The position numbers and the translations under genes are program-made. The notes beneath the pieces were generated by a model, which searched no databases, had not been told where the DNA came from, and saw nothing but the letters and a program-made list of their open reading frames with translations. Positions 1 through 7,547 of a stretch of 8,276 nucleotides of DNA are shown here, piece after piece. Within the stretch, counting starts at the first letter, position 1. The number at the start of each line of letters is the position of its first letter. Source of the stretch: Bacilli bacterium (GTDB lineage: Bacteria; Bacillota_I; Bacilli_A; RFN20; CAG-826); the NCBI GenBank assembly GCA_024413875.1, contig JAKSVY010000062.1, positions 1-8,276 of the forward strand. Reading direction: 5' to 3'.

Positions 1-2
1 CT

Positions 3-1082
3 CATGATAAGTCATTAACTCTTTCTAGTTACGATATCGATGGGAATTTCGCATTATTTATCGATGGAGTTGGAATTGGCATCGATTACAGTTCTGAAAG
101 TGAAGTCCCTTGGGCGCCAATCAAATCAAAAGTTAACCAAATCGAGATTGAAAATGGTATCGAATATATTGGTGATTACTATTTTACTGGCATCGATATG
201 AATTCAATCATTCTTCCTAAGAGCGTTACTTGTGTTAGTAAATGTGCGTTTGATCCAAAGATGACTGTTTATACTTACGGAACAGACATTTCTGATATCT
301 CGAATGATGTTTACTACTATAGTGAATCACAACCAACAACTTCTGGAAATTTCTTTCATATGATTGGTGGTAAGCCAGTTGTTTGGAGTGATTTAAAAGC
401 AAACCCAAATGTTCTATTTATTGGTAATAGTTTTACTTGGAGACAAAACAGTGAGACTGATCCGGCTGTTCCTAAATATTTCAAGGCCATTTCTGATAAT
501 TTGAATTATGAAGTTTCTTATGATTTTGTTGTAAGAAGTAGTTATAGATTATCTAGTTATGCTGATCCTAATGATGAATTAGGAAAAGTTGTTGAACAAA
601 AATTAACAACAAATCACTATGATTACGTTATTTTACAAGAACAATCGACAACACCTTTATCTAATTACAACAGTTTCTTATCCGCAGTTACAAAACTTAA
701 AAGCAGAATAGACGAGACTCAAAACGATTGTCAAACAATCCTTTATGAAACATGGGGTTCTCCAGCAAGCGCTTCAACATATGGTGGAAGTGTTGGAGAA
801 ATGGAAAATAGATTAAGAACAGCATATACAAATTGTGCAAACGCAACTGGTTGCAGAGTCAATTATGTTGGCAAGGTCTTCACATATGTCTATGAGAATG
901 TTCCTTCAATAACAATTTATGCTGATGATGACCGCCATCAAAGCAGCATTGGTGCTTACTTATCGGCGGCAGCACACGTTAGAAGTGTGTTTGGATTTAA
1001 AGTATCTAAATGTACAAATTATTGTGGATTCAACAACGAAAATGCCAAAACATTACTTGGCATCGTTGATGAAATATTATAG
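3..1082 (+). CDS. Surface protein, BspA-type leucine-rich repeat plus DUF4886-type SGNH hydrolase domain (5' partial)
   Basis: The frame is open from base 3 without a stop, so the gene begins outside the window; the ATG at 198 is internal. In-window residues 1-90 match the BspA/LRR_5 style: a segment containing SEVPWAPIKSKV, then IENGIEYIGDYYF and IILPKSVTCVSKCAF. The rest (from about residue 135 of 359) looks like a DUF4886-type SGNH/GDSL hydrolase. Block I is LFIGNSFTW, with candidate nucleophile Ser at bases 429-431. The central strand is YDYVILQEQS, and the C-terminal block is DDRHQSSIGAYLSAA, giving the expected Asp-x-x-His pair. The family cleaves esters or acyl groups, often on carbohydrates; the substrate here is unknown. 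LRR_5 proteins are normally exported, so a signal peptide probably lies upstream of the window. A 42-base gap separates it from the next gene on the same strand. The fold assignment is fairly secure, the activity is inferred. Confidence 0.85.
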   Translation, partial: HDKSLTLSSYDIDGNFALFIDGVGIGIDYSSESEVPWAPIKSKVNQIEIENGIEYIGDYYFTGIDMNSIILPKSVTCVSKCAFDPKMTVYTYGTDISDISNDVYYYSESQPTTSGNFFHMIGGKPVVWSDLKANPNVLFIGNSFTWRQNSETDPAVPKYFKAISDNLNYEVSYDFVVRSSYRLSSYADPNDELGKVVEQKLTTNHYDYVILQEQSTTPLSNYNSFLSAVTKLKSRIDETQNDCQTILYETWGSPASASTYGGSVGEMENRLRTAYTNCANATGCRVNYVGKVFTYVYENVPSITIYADDDRHQSSIGAYLSAAAHVRSVFGFKVSKCTNYCGFNNENAKTLLGIVDEIL

Positions 1083-1111
1083 GTTTCAATTTTTCTTAAA
1101 ACTAAAAACTG

Positions 1112-1118
1112 AAAGGAG
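1112..1118 (+). promoter_or_regulatory. Ribosome binding site of the 644-residue lipoprotein gene
   Basis: AAAGGAG lies 6 bases before the ATG at 1125 and fixes that start. Its first three bases also fall in the right arm of a weak A/T-rich inverted repeat (1084-1094 with 1104-1114), so the site could be partly paired in the mRNA. Confidence 0.8.
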
Positions 1119-1124
1119 TTTATT

Positions 1125-3059
1125 ATGAAAAAGAGAATTATAACTTTAGTGGCTTCGGCTATGCTTATCATGGGTGTAGCAGGCTGTAGCCCAAAGAACA
1201 GTGGAGGTAATGGAACAGACACAAACACAACTACTGAAACTGCTCAAAAATTCATGGTATTTTTCAAAGTCGACGGAGAAACTCACAAGACAATCAGAGT
1301 TGAAAACGGCTCAAAAATTACTGATGAAATTCCAGAACCATCTAAATCAGGATATGATTTCGAAGGATGGTATGAAGATGGATACGCTGAAGGAAAGACT
1401 AAACTTGATTTTGATACTTATGTTGTTACAAAATCCGTTTCTTTCGAAGCACACTTCGTTGAAAGTGAAGACACTAACCTCAACGTTAATGATGTTAGAG
1501 ATCCAAGCAAAACAAAAGCTGATTATCATTTAGTTCTTGGTTGGTGGGAAGTAAAGGATGAAAAGAATCCGGATAAAGTTACTAGTGGTTTAACAGAAGA
1601 TTTAGTCAAACGTACTTACAGCAACATTATCAAATTCTTAAAAGCAACAGGCGCAACAAATGAACAAATCGATGCTATTTCATTCAGAAATTATGCTTCT
1701 GATACCGTTGCACACATGGGTGATTTAATTGTCGCTGATGATAATCAAGCAGAAGTTCTTATTGGTGTCGGTAACAACTTCTTCAATAAGCAAGATGCTA
1801 GTTCTCCAGGTACAGGATTAACACCATATACAGGCGATTCATCTACATCAAAATTTGCTGCTGTTATGGGTGCTTCTGGAGAATCAAGATACGTAACAAT
1901 TCTTGATGGTGCAAGATCACCAGCTGTTAGCGTATTTGAATGGTTAAAAGAAAATCCAAAAGTATTCACAAAGAAAATGTCTGATGAAGAAGTTGCTAAG
2001 ACATTACAAGTTAACTTAGCTGTTACAATCCATGGTGATACTGATGTTACAACAACATTAACCGACAAGACTACAACACTTCAATGGCCAGTAATTACAG
2101 TTGATGACGGCAAGGAATTTAAAGGCCTTGCAACAACGGCTGGTGGAGAAGTTGCATTAAGAGTTGAAAAAGATGCTGATATCACATATTTAGATGTTAA
2201 AGATTTAGCTGATGGCGCAGAAACACTTGATTTATATCCAGTTATTGAAGATATTCCAGTTGTTGACCCATTAAAAGTTTATGTTCAAACATCATCAAAC
2301 ATTCCTACAGCAGAAGCAGAATTATTAGAAGCAAGATTCAGATCTACTTTAGCTGATGATGAATTAGTAGAATTCGTCTTTAATGGCGGAAACGCTTCTA
2401 CATTTAAATCTGCAGTTGATGACGATGAAACAGCAGACGTTGTTATTGGTGGTAACTCACCACTTAAAGAATGGTTCCCAGACGTAGCATCTGACGCAAC
2501 AGAACTTGCTAAGGTAGTTAAGAGCGCTGGTGCAAAGCACTTCAAGAACACATCAAGAAAAGTTGCTGTTCTCCCAACTTGTGATAACGCAAATAAGGCT
2601 CTTGCTGAAAAACTTTCTGCATTCGTTACAGCTGATGCTATTAGCTATGATGTACATGCTGCATTATGGGCAAGACATGATAATGGTTGGATGACAGCAG
2701 ACGAAGTAACTTCTGTTACAGCCGCAATCAAGGGTGAAGTTGCAACTCACTTAGCAGTTGCAGATGAAGCAGAATTATTATCAACTTACAACGTAACAGT
2801 TACAGTTGAAAATGTTGTTACAGCTGATAATTCTACAAAGGTTGCTGCATTCGTTACTGCAACAAATGCATTAAGAGGTGGTAAGGGTACAGACCTCATT
2901 GTTGCTTGTGGTACAAACATCGCAGATAACACAACAGTTGTTGCCTGGAAAAAGGTTGATACAACAGTTCTTTCTAAAGGAAGATGTGTTGCATTAGTTA
3001 ACGATAATGGCTTAACAAGGGATGTTTATACAACAGTTTTCCCTGAATTAGTTGCCTAA
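1125..3059 (+). CDS. Multi-modular lipoprotein with two Listeria-Bacteroides-like repeats and three related alpha/beta modules
   Basis: This is a probable membrane-anchored surface lipoprotein. The signal peptide is basic (MKKR), followed by a hydrophobic stretch and the lipobox VAGC, with Cys21 as lipidation site. Residues 22-42 are a Ser/Gly/Asn/Thr-rich linker. Residues 43-112 form an InlB B-type (Listeria-Bacteroides) repeat with SGYDFEGWYEDG. Residues about 133-283 are module A, followed at about 295-375 by a divergent second repeat (DGKEFKGLATTAGGE, then LDLYPV). Modules B (about 382-505) and C (about 509-640) follow. Each module shows a strand, a helix, a strand, a helix, then a strand ending in a Gly-containing turn (VLIGVGNN, DVVIGGNS, LIVACGTN), and later an RxV strand plus helix. 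This pattern recalls one lobe of a type 2 periplasmic binding protein; that is inference. No catalytic motif is visible. It lies 24 bases before a smaller lipoprotein with the same plan. The ligand is unknown. Confidence 0.85.
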   Translation: MKKRIITLVASAMLIMGVAGCSPKNSGGNGTDTNTTTETAQKFMVFFKVDGETHKTIRVENGSKITDEIPEPSKSGYDFEGWYEDGYAEGKTKLDFDTYVVTKSVSFEAHFVESEDTNLNVNDVRDPSKTKADYHLVLGWWEVKDEKNPDKVTSGLTEDLVKRTYSNIIKFLKATGATNEQIDAISFRNYASDTVAHMGDLIVADDNQAEVLIGVGNNFFNKQDASSPGTGLTPYTGDSSTSKFAAVMGASGESRYVTILDGARSPAVSVFEWLKENPKVFTKKMSDEEVAKTLQVNLAVTIHGDTDVTTTLTDKTTTLQWPVITVDDGKEFKGLATTAGGEVALRVEKDADITYLDVKDLADGAETLDLYPVIEDIPVVDPLKVYVQTSSNIPTAEAELLEARFRSTLADDELVEFVFNGGNASTFKSAVDDDETADVVIGGNSPLKEWFPDVASDATELAKVVKSAGAKHFKNTSRKVAVLPTCDNANKALAEKLSAFVTADAISYDVHAALWARHDNGWMTADEVTSVTAAIKGEVATHLAVADEAELLSTYNVTVTVENVVTADNSTKVAAFVTATNALRGGKGTDLIVACGTNIADNTTVVAWKKVDTTVLSKGRCVALVNDNGLTRDVYTTVFPELVA

Positions 3060-3083
3060 TAATATTTAAATAAAGGAAAAAAT

Positions 3084-3902
3084 ATGAAAAATAAGAAAGT
3101 ACTAACTTTAGTTTCTACTATCTTATTAGCTACTCCATTACTCTCAAGTTGTGTCGCTAATCTTTTCGAAAAAGAGATTACGGTCACTCTTGAGTGCTAT
3201 GGGGATGTGATTGATAGTGGGACAGTTACCCAATTTAAAAACTTCCTAACATCTACTTCAGAAGCTCAATCTACAGCATTTTTAAATAAGTATGTCCCTT
3301 CAGACATGGTTATGCTTGGTTGGACTCCTTATACAGAAAACCAATTATCAAAAGATCCTGTAACATTCAAGACTCAATACATTTATTTTGAAGGAATGGT
3401 ACATTACAAAGATGTTGTTAACTTTGCTGTTGATGGTAAGGTTACATTACATGCACTAATTATGGATCCAGATGAAGTTCCTACTGTTTACCATTATTCA
3501 GTATTAGCTTGGTATGATAAGGAAGCCACAAGTGGAATTACAAGTTCTGAAATGAGCAAACTTGAATCAGGATATAAAACATATCTTGCAAATAAAGGAG
3601 TTTCACAATCCGATATTGATTCAGTTGATTTCAGAGGATACTCAGGAAACGTCGGTCCTTCTACATCTAAGATTAGAAGAGATATTGATGTTGATGTTAT
3701 GCTTGGTTGGGGTAGTTTAGATAACATTACTTCAACAGGTACATTTAAACCTGAAGCAGTATATGACTCAGTTGCTTATCCAGTAACTTATAAGGGTGAA
3801 ACAAAAACTAGATACATTCACCGTATTTCAGAAAAACCAGTTGCTACAGACCTTATGGAATATCTACAACTTCCAGAGGTTAAAGCAATCTTCAATTCAT
3901 AG
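3084..3902 (+). CDS. Small lipoprotein paralogous to the upstream lipoprotein (one repeat plus one module)
   Basis: This is a 272-residue predicted lipoprotein: MKNKK, a hydrophobic core, then lipobox LSSC with Cys23 as lipid anchor. Residues 31-127 look like a divergent Listeria-Bacteroides repeat (VMLGWTPYTE, then YKDVVNF and GKVTLHALIMD). Residues 135-271 match module A of the preceding protein: YHYSVLAWYD against YHLVLGWWEV; SGITSSE against SGLTEDL; QSDIDSVDFRGY against NEQIDAISFRNY; VDVMLGWGS against AEVLIGVGN; TRYIHRIS against SRYVTILD. A final helix ends in a phenylalanine near the terminus. It therefore looks like a one-unit version of its neighbour. AAAGGA at 3072-3077 supports the ATG at 3084. 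The stop codon overlaps the AGGAGG of the next gene, so the three genes are probably co-expressed. Function unknown; ligand binding at the cell surface is a guess from fold pattern and context. Confidence 0.85.
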   Translation: MKNKKVLTLVSTILLATPLLSSCVANLFEKEITVTLECYGDVIDSGTVTQFKNFLTSTSEAQSTAFLNKYVPSDMVMLGWTPYTENQLSKDPVTFKTQYIYFEGMVHYKDVVNFAVDGKVTLHALIMDPDEVPTVYHYSVLAWYDKEATSGITSSEMSKLESGYKTYLANKGVSQSDIDSVDFRGYSGNVGPSTSKIRRDIDVDVMLGWGSLDNITSTGTFKPEAVYDSVAYPVTYKGETKTRYIHRISEKPVATDLMEYLQLPEVKAIFNS

Positions 3903-3906
3903 GAGG
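3901..3906 (+). promoter_or_regulatory. Strong ribosome binding site of the membrane hydrolase gene, overlapping the preceding stop codon
   Basis: A full AGGAGG begins inside the TAG stop of the small lipoprotein gene and sits 10 bases before the ATG at 3917. It fixes the start of the 790-residue protein and suggests co-translation with the gene before it. Confidence 0.85.
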
Positions 3907-3916
3907 AAATTGATAC

Positions 3917-6289
3917 ATGAAATCAAAATATTTACGTCTTGCATCAATTTTCGAATATGTTGCTGCAGGAATCTATGCTGTAATTACAGCGTTATTCTAC
4001 TCAGTTTCTGAGAAAATCTTTATTTTATTCTTAATCCTTGGTGTTTTATCTTTATGCTTAGGATTATATACAGAATCATTAATCCAAAAGGCACGTAAGA
4101 ATCAATGCAACAAAATAGAAATGATTGTTGTAACAGTTTTATCTACTCTTGGCGTTGTTTCTTTAGTCTTTATGGTTCTAGCGCTCTTAGACAAGAAGGA
4201 AGAACAACCACTTGTTATTGATGAAGTTGTTAAAGAACCAAAAACAAAGAAGTGGTATCAAAAAACTTGCTTTATCGTTGCTGTTGCTTCTTTAGCAGGT
4301 ATTGTTGCTACAAGTGTATCTGGTCATTTAGTTGAAACATCTGGTGGTGCAGTTGTTGTTAAAGATGGTAGATTAGGAAAGGCTGAAAGTGATGCTTATA
4401 TCGCTGGTAAGCCAAAATTAGCTTCCACACAAACAACTGATTTTGCTTTAAAAGATCCAACAGTTTCTTACTCATACACATGTTATAGACCAAAAAATGC
4501 TTCTGATTCAAATAAACTCCCAGTCGTATTTATCTGCCCTGGTTTTACAAGAACAAAAGCAACAATGACTCAATATGCTGTTGAATTCTCGAGAAGAGGG
4601 GCTGTTGCATTTACAATTGACCCAGGATCACAAGGTTCATCAACATATGCTGGATATACTACTAATTCCGATGGAACAAAAACCCAAAATGGTTATGCTT
4701 CAAACTATAGCGGAATGGGTACATTATTATCTTACGTCTATAATAATACTGATGAATTCAATTTTATTGATAGAGATAAAATCGGTATTATTGGTCACTC
4801 CGCTGGTGGTGGTGACTCTACAAAATTAACAGCAGAATTATCTGGCGCAACATATGAAGAAAGCATTATTAAATCAATCTTCATCAGTGGTTATATTAAA
4901 AACTCTGCTATTAATGCATTCTCAAAATTACGCTGTAACGCTGTATTATCATACGGAAAATATGATGAAGGTAGTTATAGATATCAAGATGAAATCGAAT
5001 CATTTGAAGTTGCTGCTGCAACATTCATTGCTAAATGTTATGGCAACGAAAATAGTAGTGTTACTGCAAATAACTTCGAAATCGATCATGAATATGGAGA
5101 TATGGCAAATGGTACATATCGTTTAGTATTACATGAAGACATGAACCACTGTTTTGATATGTATTCTCCAAAAGCTATTAAGAGCGCAACAAATTTCTTT
5201 AGAAGAACTTTAAGTTTCAATACATCTATCAAAGATGGTAATCAAACTTGGTTTGGCAAAGAAATTTCTAACGGACTTGGTTTGGCATTCGGATTCTCAC
5301 TTACAATTGCTTTACTTGGCGTTGTTGTTGAATTCGTTCCATTCATGAAATCATTAAAAGTTGCTGCTGCAAAACGTGAAGAAGACGAAAAGGCAGCTGC
5401 ATACAAATACGATGTTAAACGTGGTGAAGAAAGAGTTGATAGAGGAATCGCTAAGAGATTACTCTTCTGGCTCCCTATGGTCTTAACAGCAATCATTGCA
5501 TGTTTAGACTTCATTCCTTGTGCAAGACTTGGTATGGATGTCTTCGCAGATGCTGAAGGTAACATCTTTACAACAAACTTCCCAGCAAGAATGATGAACG
5601 CTGTTTATCTCTGGGCACTCATTAATGGTAGTATTGGTATTCTTATTTGGGTATTAACTACTGTTGGAGAAAACCTTGTCTATATCTTAATGGGCAAGAA
5701 GGATAAAGTTGATTGGTCTAAGTTTAAATCACTTGGCTGCAAGCCATTAGACTTACTTAAATCTTTAGGCTTAGCATTAGTATTATATGGTGTGTTCTAT
5801 GGTATCATTCAACTCTCATATATGTCACTTCACCAAGACTTCAGATTTATGTTAATCAGTGCAGCTCCATTAAATAAGAGAATGTTCTTAACATGTTTAA
5901 TGTACATCCCTGGTTTCTATATCTTCTATTTCTCTAACTCATTAAGAGTTAACTTAGGTATTGCTCGTGAAGGATTTAAGGAATGGCAAGTGCTCTTAAT
6001 TGGCGCGTTAGCTAACTCATTAGGCCTTGTCTTCATCCTTGTTATTAACTATTGGGTTTACTTCAAGACAGGTACAGTCTTCTATGGTGCATATAGCGCG
6101 ACAGACTCAAGTGATATGTGGCTTTATGTCAACATGGTATTCGGACTTATTGTTATGATGTTTATCCTCCCTATCTTCAATAGACTTGCTTATAAAAAGA
6201 CAGGCAATATTTATTCAGGTGCATTACTCTGGTGTATGATCTTTATTATGATGAGTATCTCAGCATCAATTTCGCACCTTCCAATGTAG
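3917..6289 (+). CDS. Polytopic membrane protein with a central alpha/beta-hydrolase domain
   Basis: This 790-residue protein has three parts. Residues 1-140 hold about four hydrophobic segments (roughly 12-30, 34-52, 68-91, 117-135). Residues about 180-435 are an alpha/beta hydrolase: strand LPVVFICPGF with the oxyanion-type PGF at 208-210, strand AVAFTIDPGSQGSS, and a nucleophile elbow GHSAGG with Ser295. A strand ends in Asp350 (LSYGKYD), the candidate acid, and His411 lies in DMNHCFD. Residues about 450-785 hold about eight hydrophobic segments, with a Lys/Glu/Arg-rich stretch at 480-515. The single helix just before the catalytic domain, and the two lipoprotein genes upstream, suggest that this domain faces outside, but topology was not computed. 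The family includes esterases, lipases, peptidases and acyltransferases; no substrate can be read here. It is followed after 18 bases by a malic enzyme gene. The hydrolase call is firm, the role is open. Confidence 0.88.
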   Translation: MKSKYLRLASIFEYVAAGIYAVITALFYSVSEKIFILFLILGVLSLCLGLYTESLIQKARKNQCNKIEMIVVTVLSTLGVVSLVFMVLALLDKKEEQPLVIDEVVKEPKTKKWYQKTCFIVAVASLAGIVATSVSGHLVETSGGAVVVKDGRLGKAESDAYIAGKPKLASTQTTDFALKDPTVSYSYTCYRPKNASDSNKLPVVFICPGFTRTKATMTQYAVEFSRRGAVAFTIDPGSQGSSTYAGYTTNSDGTKTQNGYASNYSGMGTLLSYVYNNTDEFNFIDRDKIGIIGHSAGGGDSTKLTAELSGATYEESIIKSIFISGYIKNSAINAFSKLRCNAVLSYGKYDEGSYRYQDEIESFEVAAATFIAKCYGNENSSVTANNFEIDHEYGDMANGTYRLVLHEDMNHCFDMYSPKAIKSATNFFRRTLSFNTSIKDGNQTWFGKEISNGLGLAFGFSLTIALLGVVVEFVPFMKSLKVAAAKREEDEKAAAYKYDVKRGEERVDRGIAKRLLFWLPMVLTAIIACLDFIPCARLGMDVFADAEGNIFTTNFPARMMNAVYLWALINGSIGILIWVLTTVGENLVYILMGKKDKVDWSKFKSLGCKPLDLLKSLGLALVLYGVFYGIIQLSYMSLHQDFRFMLISAAPLNKRMFLTCLMYIPGFYIFYFSNSLRVNLGIAREGFKEWQVLLIGALANSLGLVFILVINYWVYFKTGTVFYGAYSATDSSDMWLYVNMVFGLIVMMFILPIFNRLAYKKTGNIYSGALLWCMIFIMMSISASISHLPM

Positions 6290-6307
6290 AAAGAGGTTTA
6301 ATTTAAA

Positions 6308-7489
6308 ATGAATTATAGTGAAAAGGCATTAAAGGCACATAGAGAGTGGAGAGGCAAAATCGAGATGAAGCCTCGCGCACCTCTCACATGTAAGGATGAA
6401 CTTTCAACAGCATATACTCCTGGTGTTGCTGCAGTTTGTATGGCAATCCACGATGATGTTAACGAAAGCTTCAACTTAACAAGAAGATGGAATACCGTTC
6501 CAGTAATTACTGACGGTACTGCTGTCTTAGGTTTAGGTGATATCGGTCCAGAAGCTGGTCTTCCAGTTATGGAAGGTAAGTCTGCTATCTTCAAAACATT
6601 TGGTGATATCGACTCTTACCCACTCTGCATCAGAACAAAAGATACAGAAGAAATCATCCAAACAATCAAATTATTAGCAGGATCTTGGGGTGGTATTAAC
6701 CTTGAAGATATCTCTGCTCCACGTTGTTTCGAAATTGAAACAAGATTAAAAGAAGAATTAGATATCCCAGTATTCCACGATGACCAACACGGTACTGCAA
6801 TCGTTACATTAGCTGCTACAATCAACGCATTAAAGCTCGCTAATAAGAAGATTGAAGATTGTAAGGTTGTTATTAATGGTGCTGGTGCTGCTGGTATTGC
6901 AATCTGTAAGTTCCTTATGGGTTACGGTTGTAAAGAAGTTATTATTTGTAACTCAAAGGGCATCATTTGGGAAGGTAAAGAAGGCCTAAACGCTGCTGCT
7001 ACTGAAATCTCTAAAGTCACAAACCGCGGTATGGTTAAGGGTGGCTTAAAAGAAGCTATGGTTGGCGCAGATATCTTCGTTGGTGTTTCAGGACCAAACT
7101 TAGTTACTAAGGAAATGGTTCAATCAATGAACGAAAAACCAATCGTTTTCCCACTTGCTAACCCAGTTCCAGAAATTCTTCCAGACCTCGCTAAAGAAGC
7201 AGGTGCATTCATTGTTGGTACAGGTTCATCAGAATATCCTAACCAAGTTAACAATGCATTAGTCTTCCCAGGCTTATTCAGAGGCGCTATCGATGCTGAT
7301 GCAAGAACAGTTAACCACGAAATGATGGTTGCTGCTTCTGTTGGTATTGCTAACTGCGTTCCAGCTGAAGAACTCACTGTTGATAACATTCTTCCAAAAC
7401 CATGGGATGTTCGCGTCCACAAATGTGTTGCAGAAGAAGTTAGAAAAGCATGTATTGCTTCACACGCAACTAAAGCTGACAAGAAGTAA
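6308..7489 (+). CDS. Malic enzyme, short form (oxidative decarboxylation of malate to pyruvate)
   Basis: This cytoplasmic enzyme converts L-malate to pyruvate and CO2 while reducing NAD(P)+. At 393 residues it fits the short bacterial form without a phosphotransacetylase tail. Visible landmarks are AYTPGVA (Tyr36, general acid), [14 protein letters not shown] (68-81), [15 protein letters not shown] with catalytic Lys91, and metal-site blocks EDI (Glu133, Asp134) and [11 protein letters not shown] (156-166). The dinucleotide-binding loop is GAGAAG (191-196); FPLANPVPE and a [12 protein letters not shown] block follow. After the second Rossmann strand the sequence is CNSKG, with Asn215 where an Asp is common, so the choice of NAD+ or NADP+ cannot be read safely. 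AAGAGG at 6291-6296 supports the ATG. It closes the operon and is followed by a clear terminator. Its neighbours are surface proteins, so a direct functional link is not obvious; it may also have an internal promoter that I could not identify. Confidence 0.96.
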   Translation: MNYSEKALKAHREWRGKIEMKPRAPLTCKDELSTAYTPGVAAVCMAIHDDVNESFNLTRRWNTVPVITDGTAVLGLGDIGPEAGLPVMEGKSAIFKTFGDIDSYPLCIRTKDTEEIIQTIKLLAGSWGGINLEDISAPRCFEIETRLKEELDIPVFHDDQHGTAIVTLAATINALKLANKKIEDCKVVINGAGAAGIAICKFLMGYGCKEVIICNSKGIIWEGKEGLNAAATEISKVTNRGMVKGGLKEAMVGADIFVGVSGPNLVTKEMVQSMNEKPIVFPLANPVPEILPDLAKEAGAFIVGTGSSEYPNQVNNALVFPGLFRGAIDADARTVNHEMMVAASVGIANCVPAEELTVDNILPKPWDVRVHKCVAEEVRKACIASHATKADKK

Positions 7490-7512
7490 TTTAAGCTCCT
7501 ACTTTTTGTTCG

Positions 7513-7542
7513 GGGATGAGTGCCGTTACTCATCCCTTTTTT
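7513..7542 (+). terminator. Rho-independent terminator of the plus-strand operon
   Basis: A perfect 8-base inverted repeat GGGATGAG / CTCATCCC (7513-7520 and 7529-7536) is followed at once by six T residues. The stem can extend by a T-A and a G-T pair into the loop. It starts 23 bases after the malic enzyme stop, as expected for the end of the transcript. Confidence 0.93.
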
Positions 7543-7547
7543 CATTG

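Noticed and set aside
198..200. ATG as the start of the hydrolase gene
   Set aside because: The frame stays open to base 3, the upstream residues read as a leucine-rich repeat, and no ribosome binding site precedes it. It is an internal Met.
1745..2551. Two minus-strand open frames (1745-2068 and 2285-2551) inside the large lipoprotein gene
   Set aside because: They lie opposite a well-supported coding region, are rich in Ser/Thr/Val as expected for antisense shadows, and show no recognisable motif or binding site.
5242..5565. Minus-strand open frame of 107 codons within the membrane hydrolase gene
   Set aside because: It is opposite clear transmembrane coding sequence, with low-complexity Ser/Ala composition and no support for a start.
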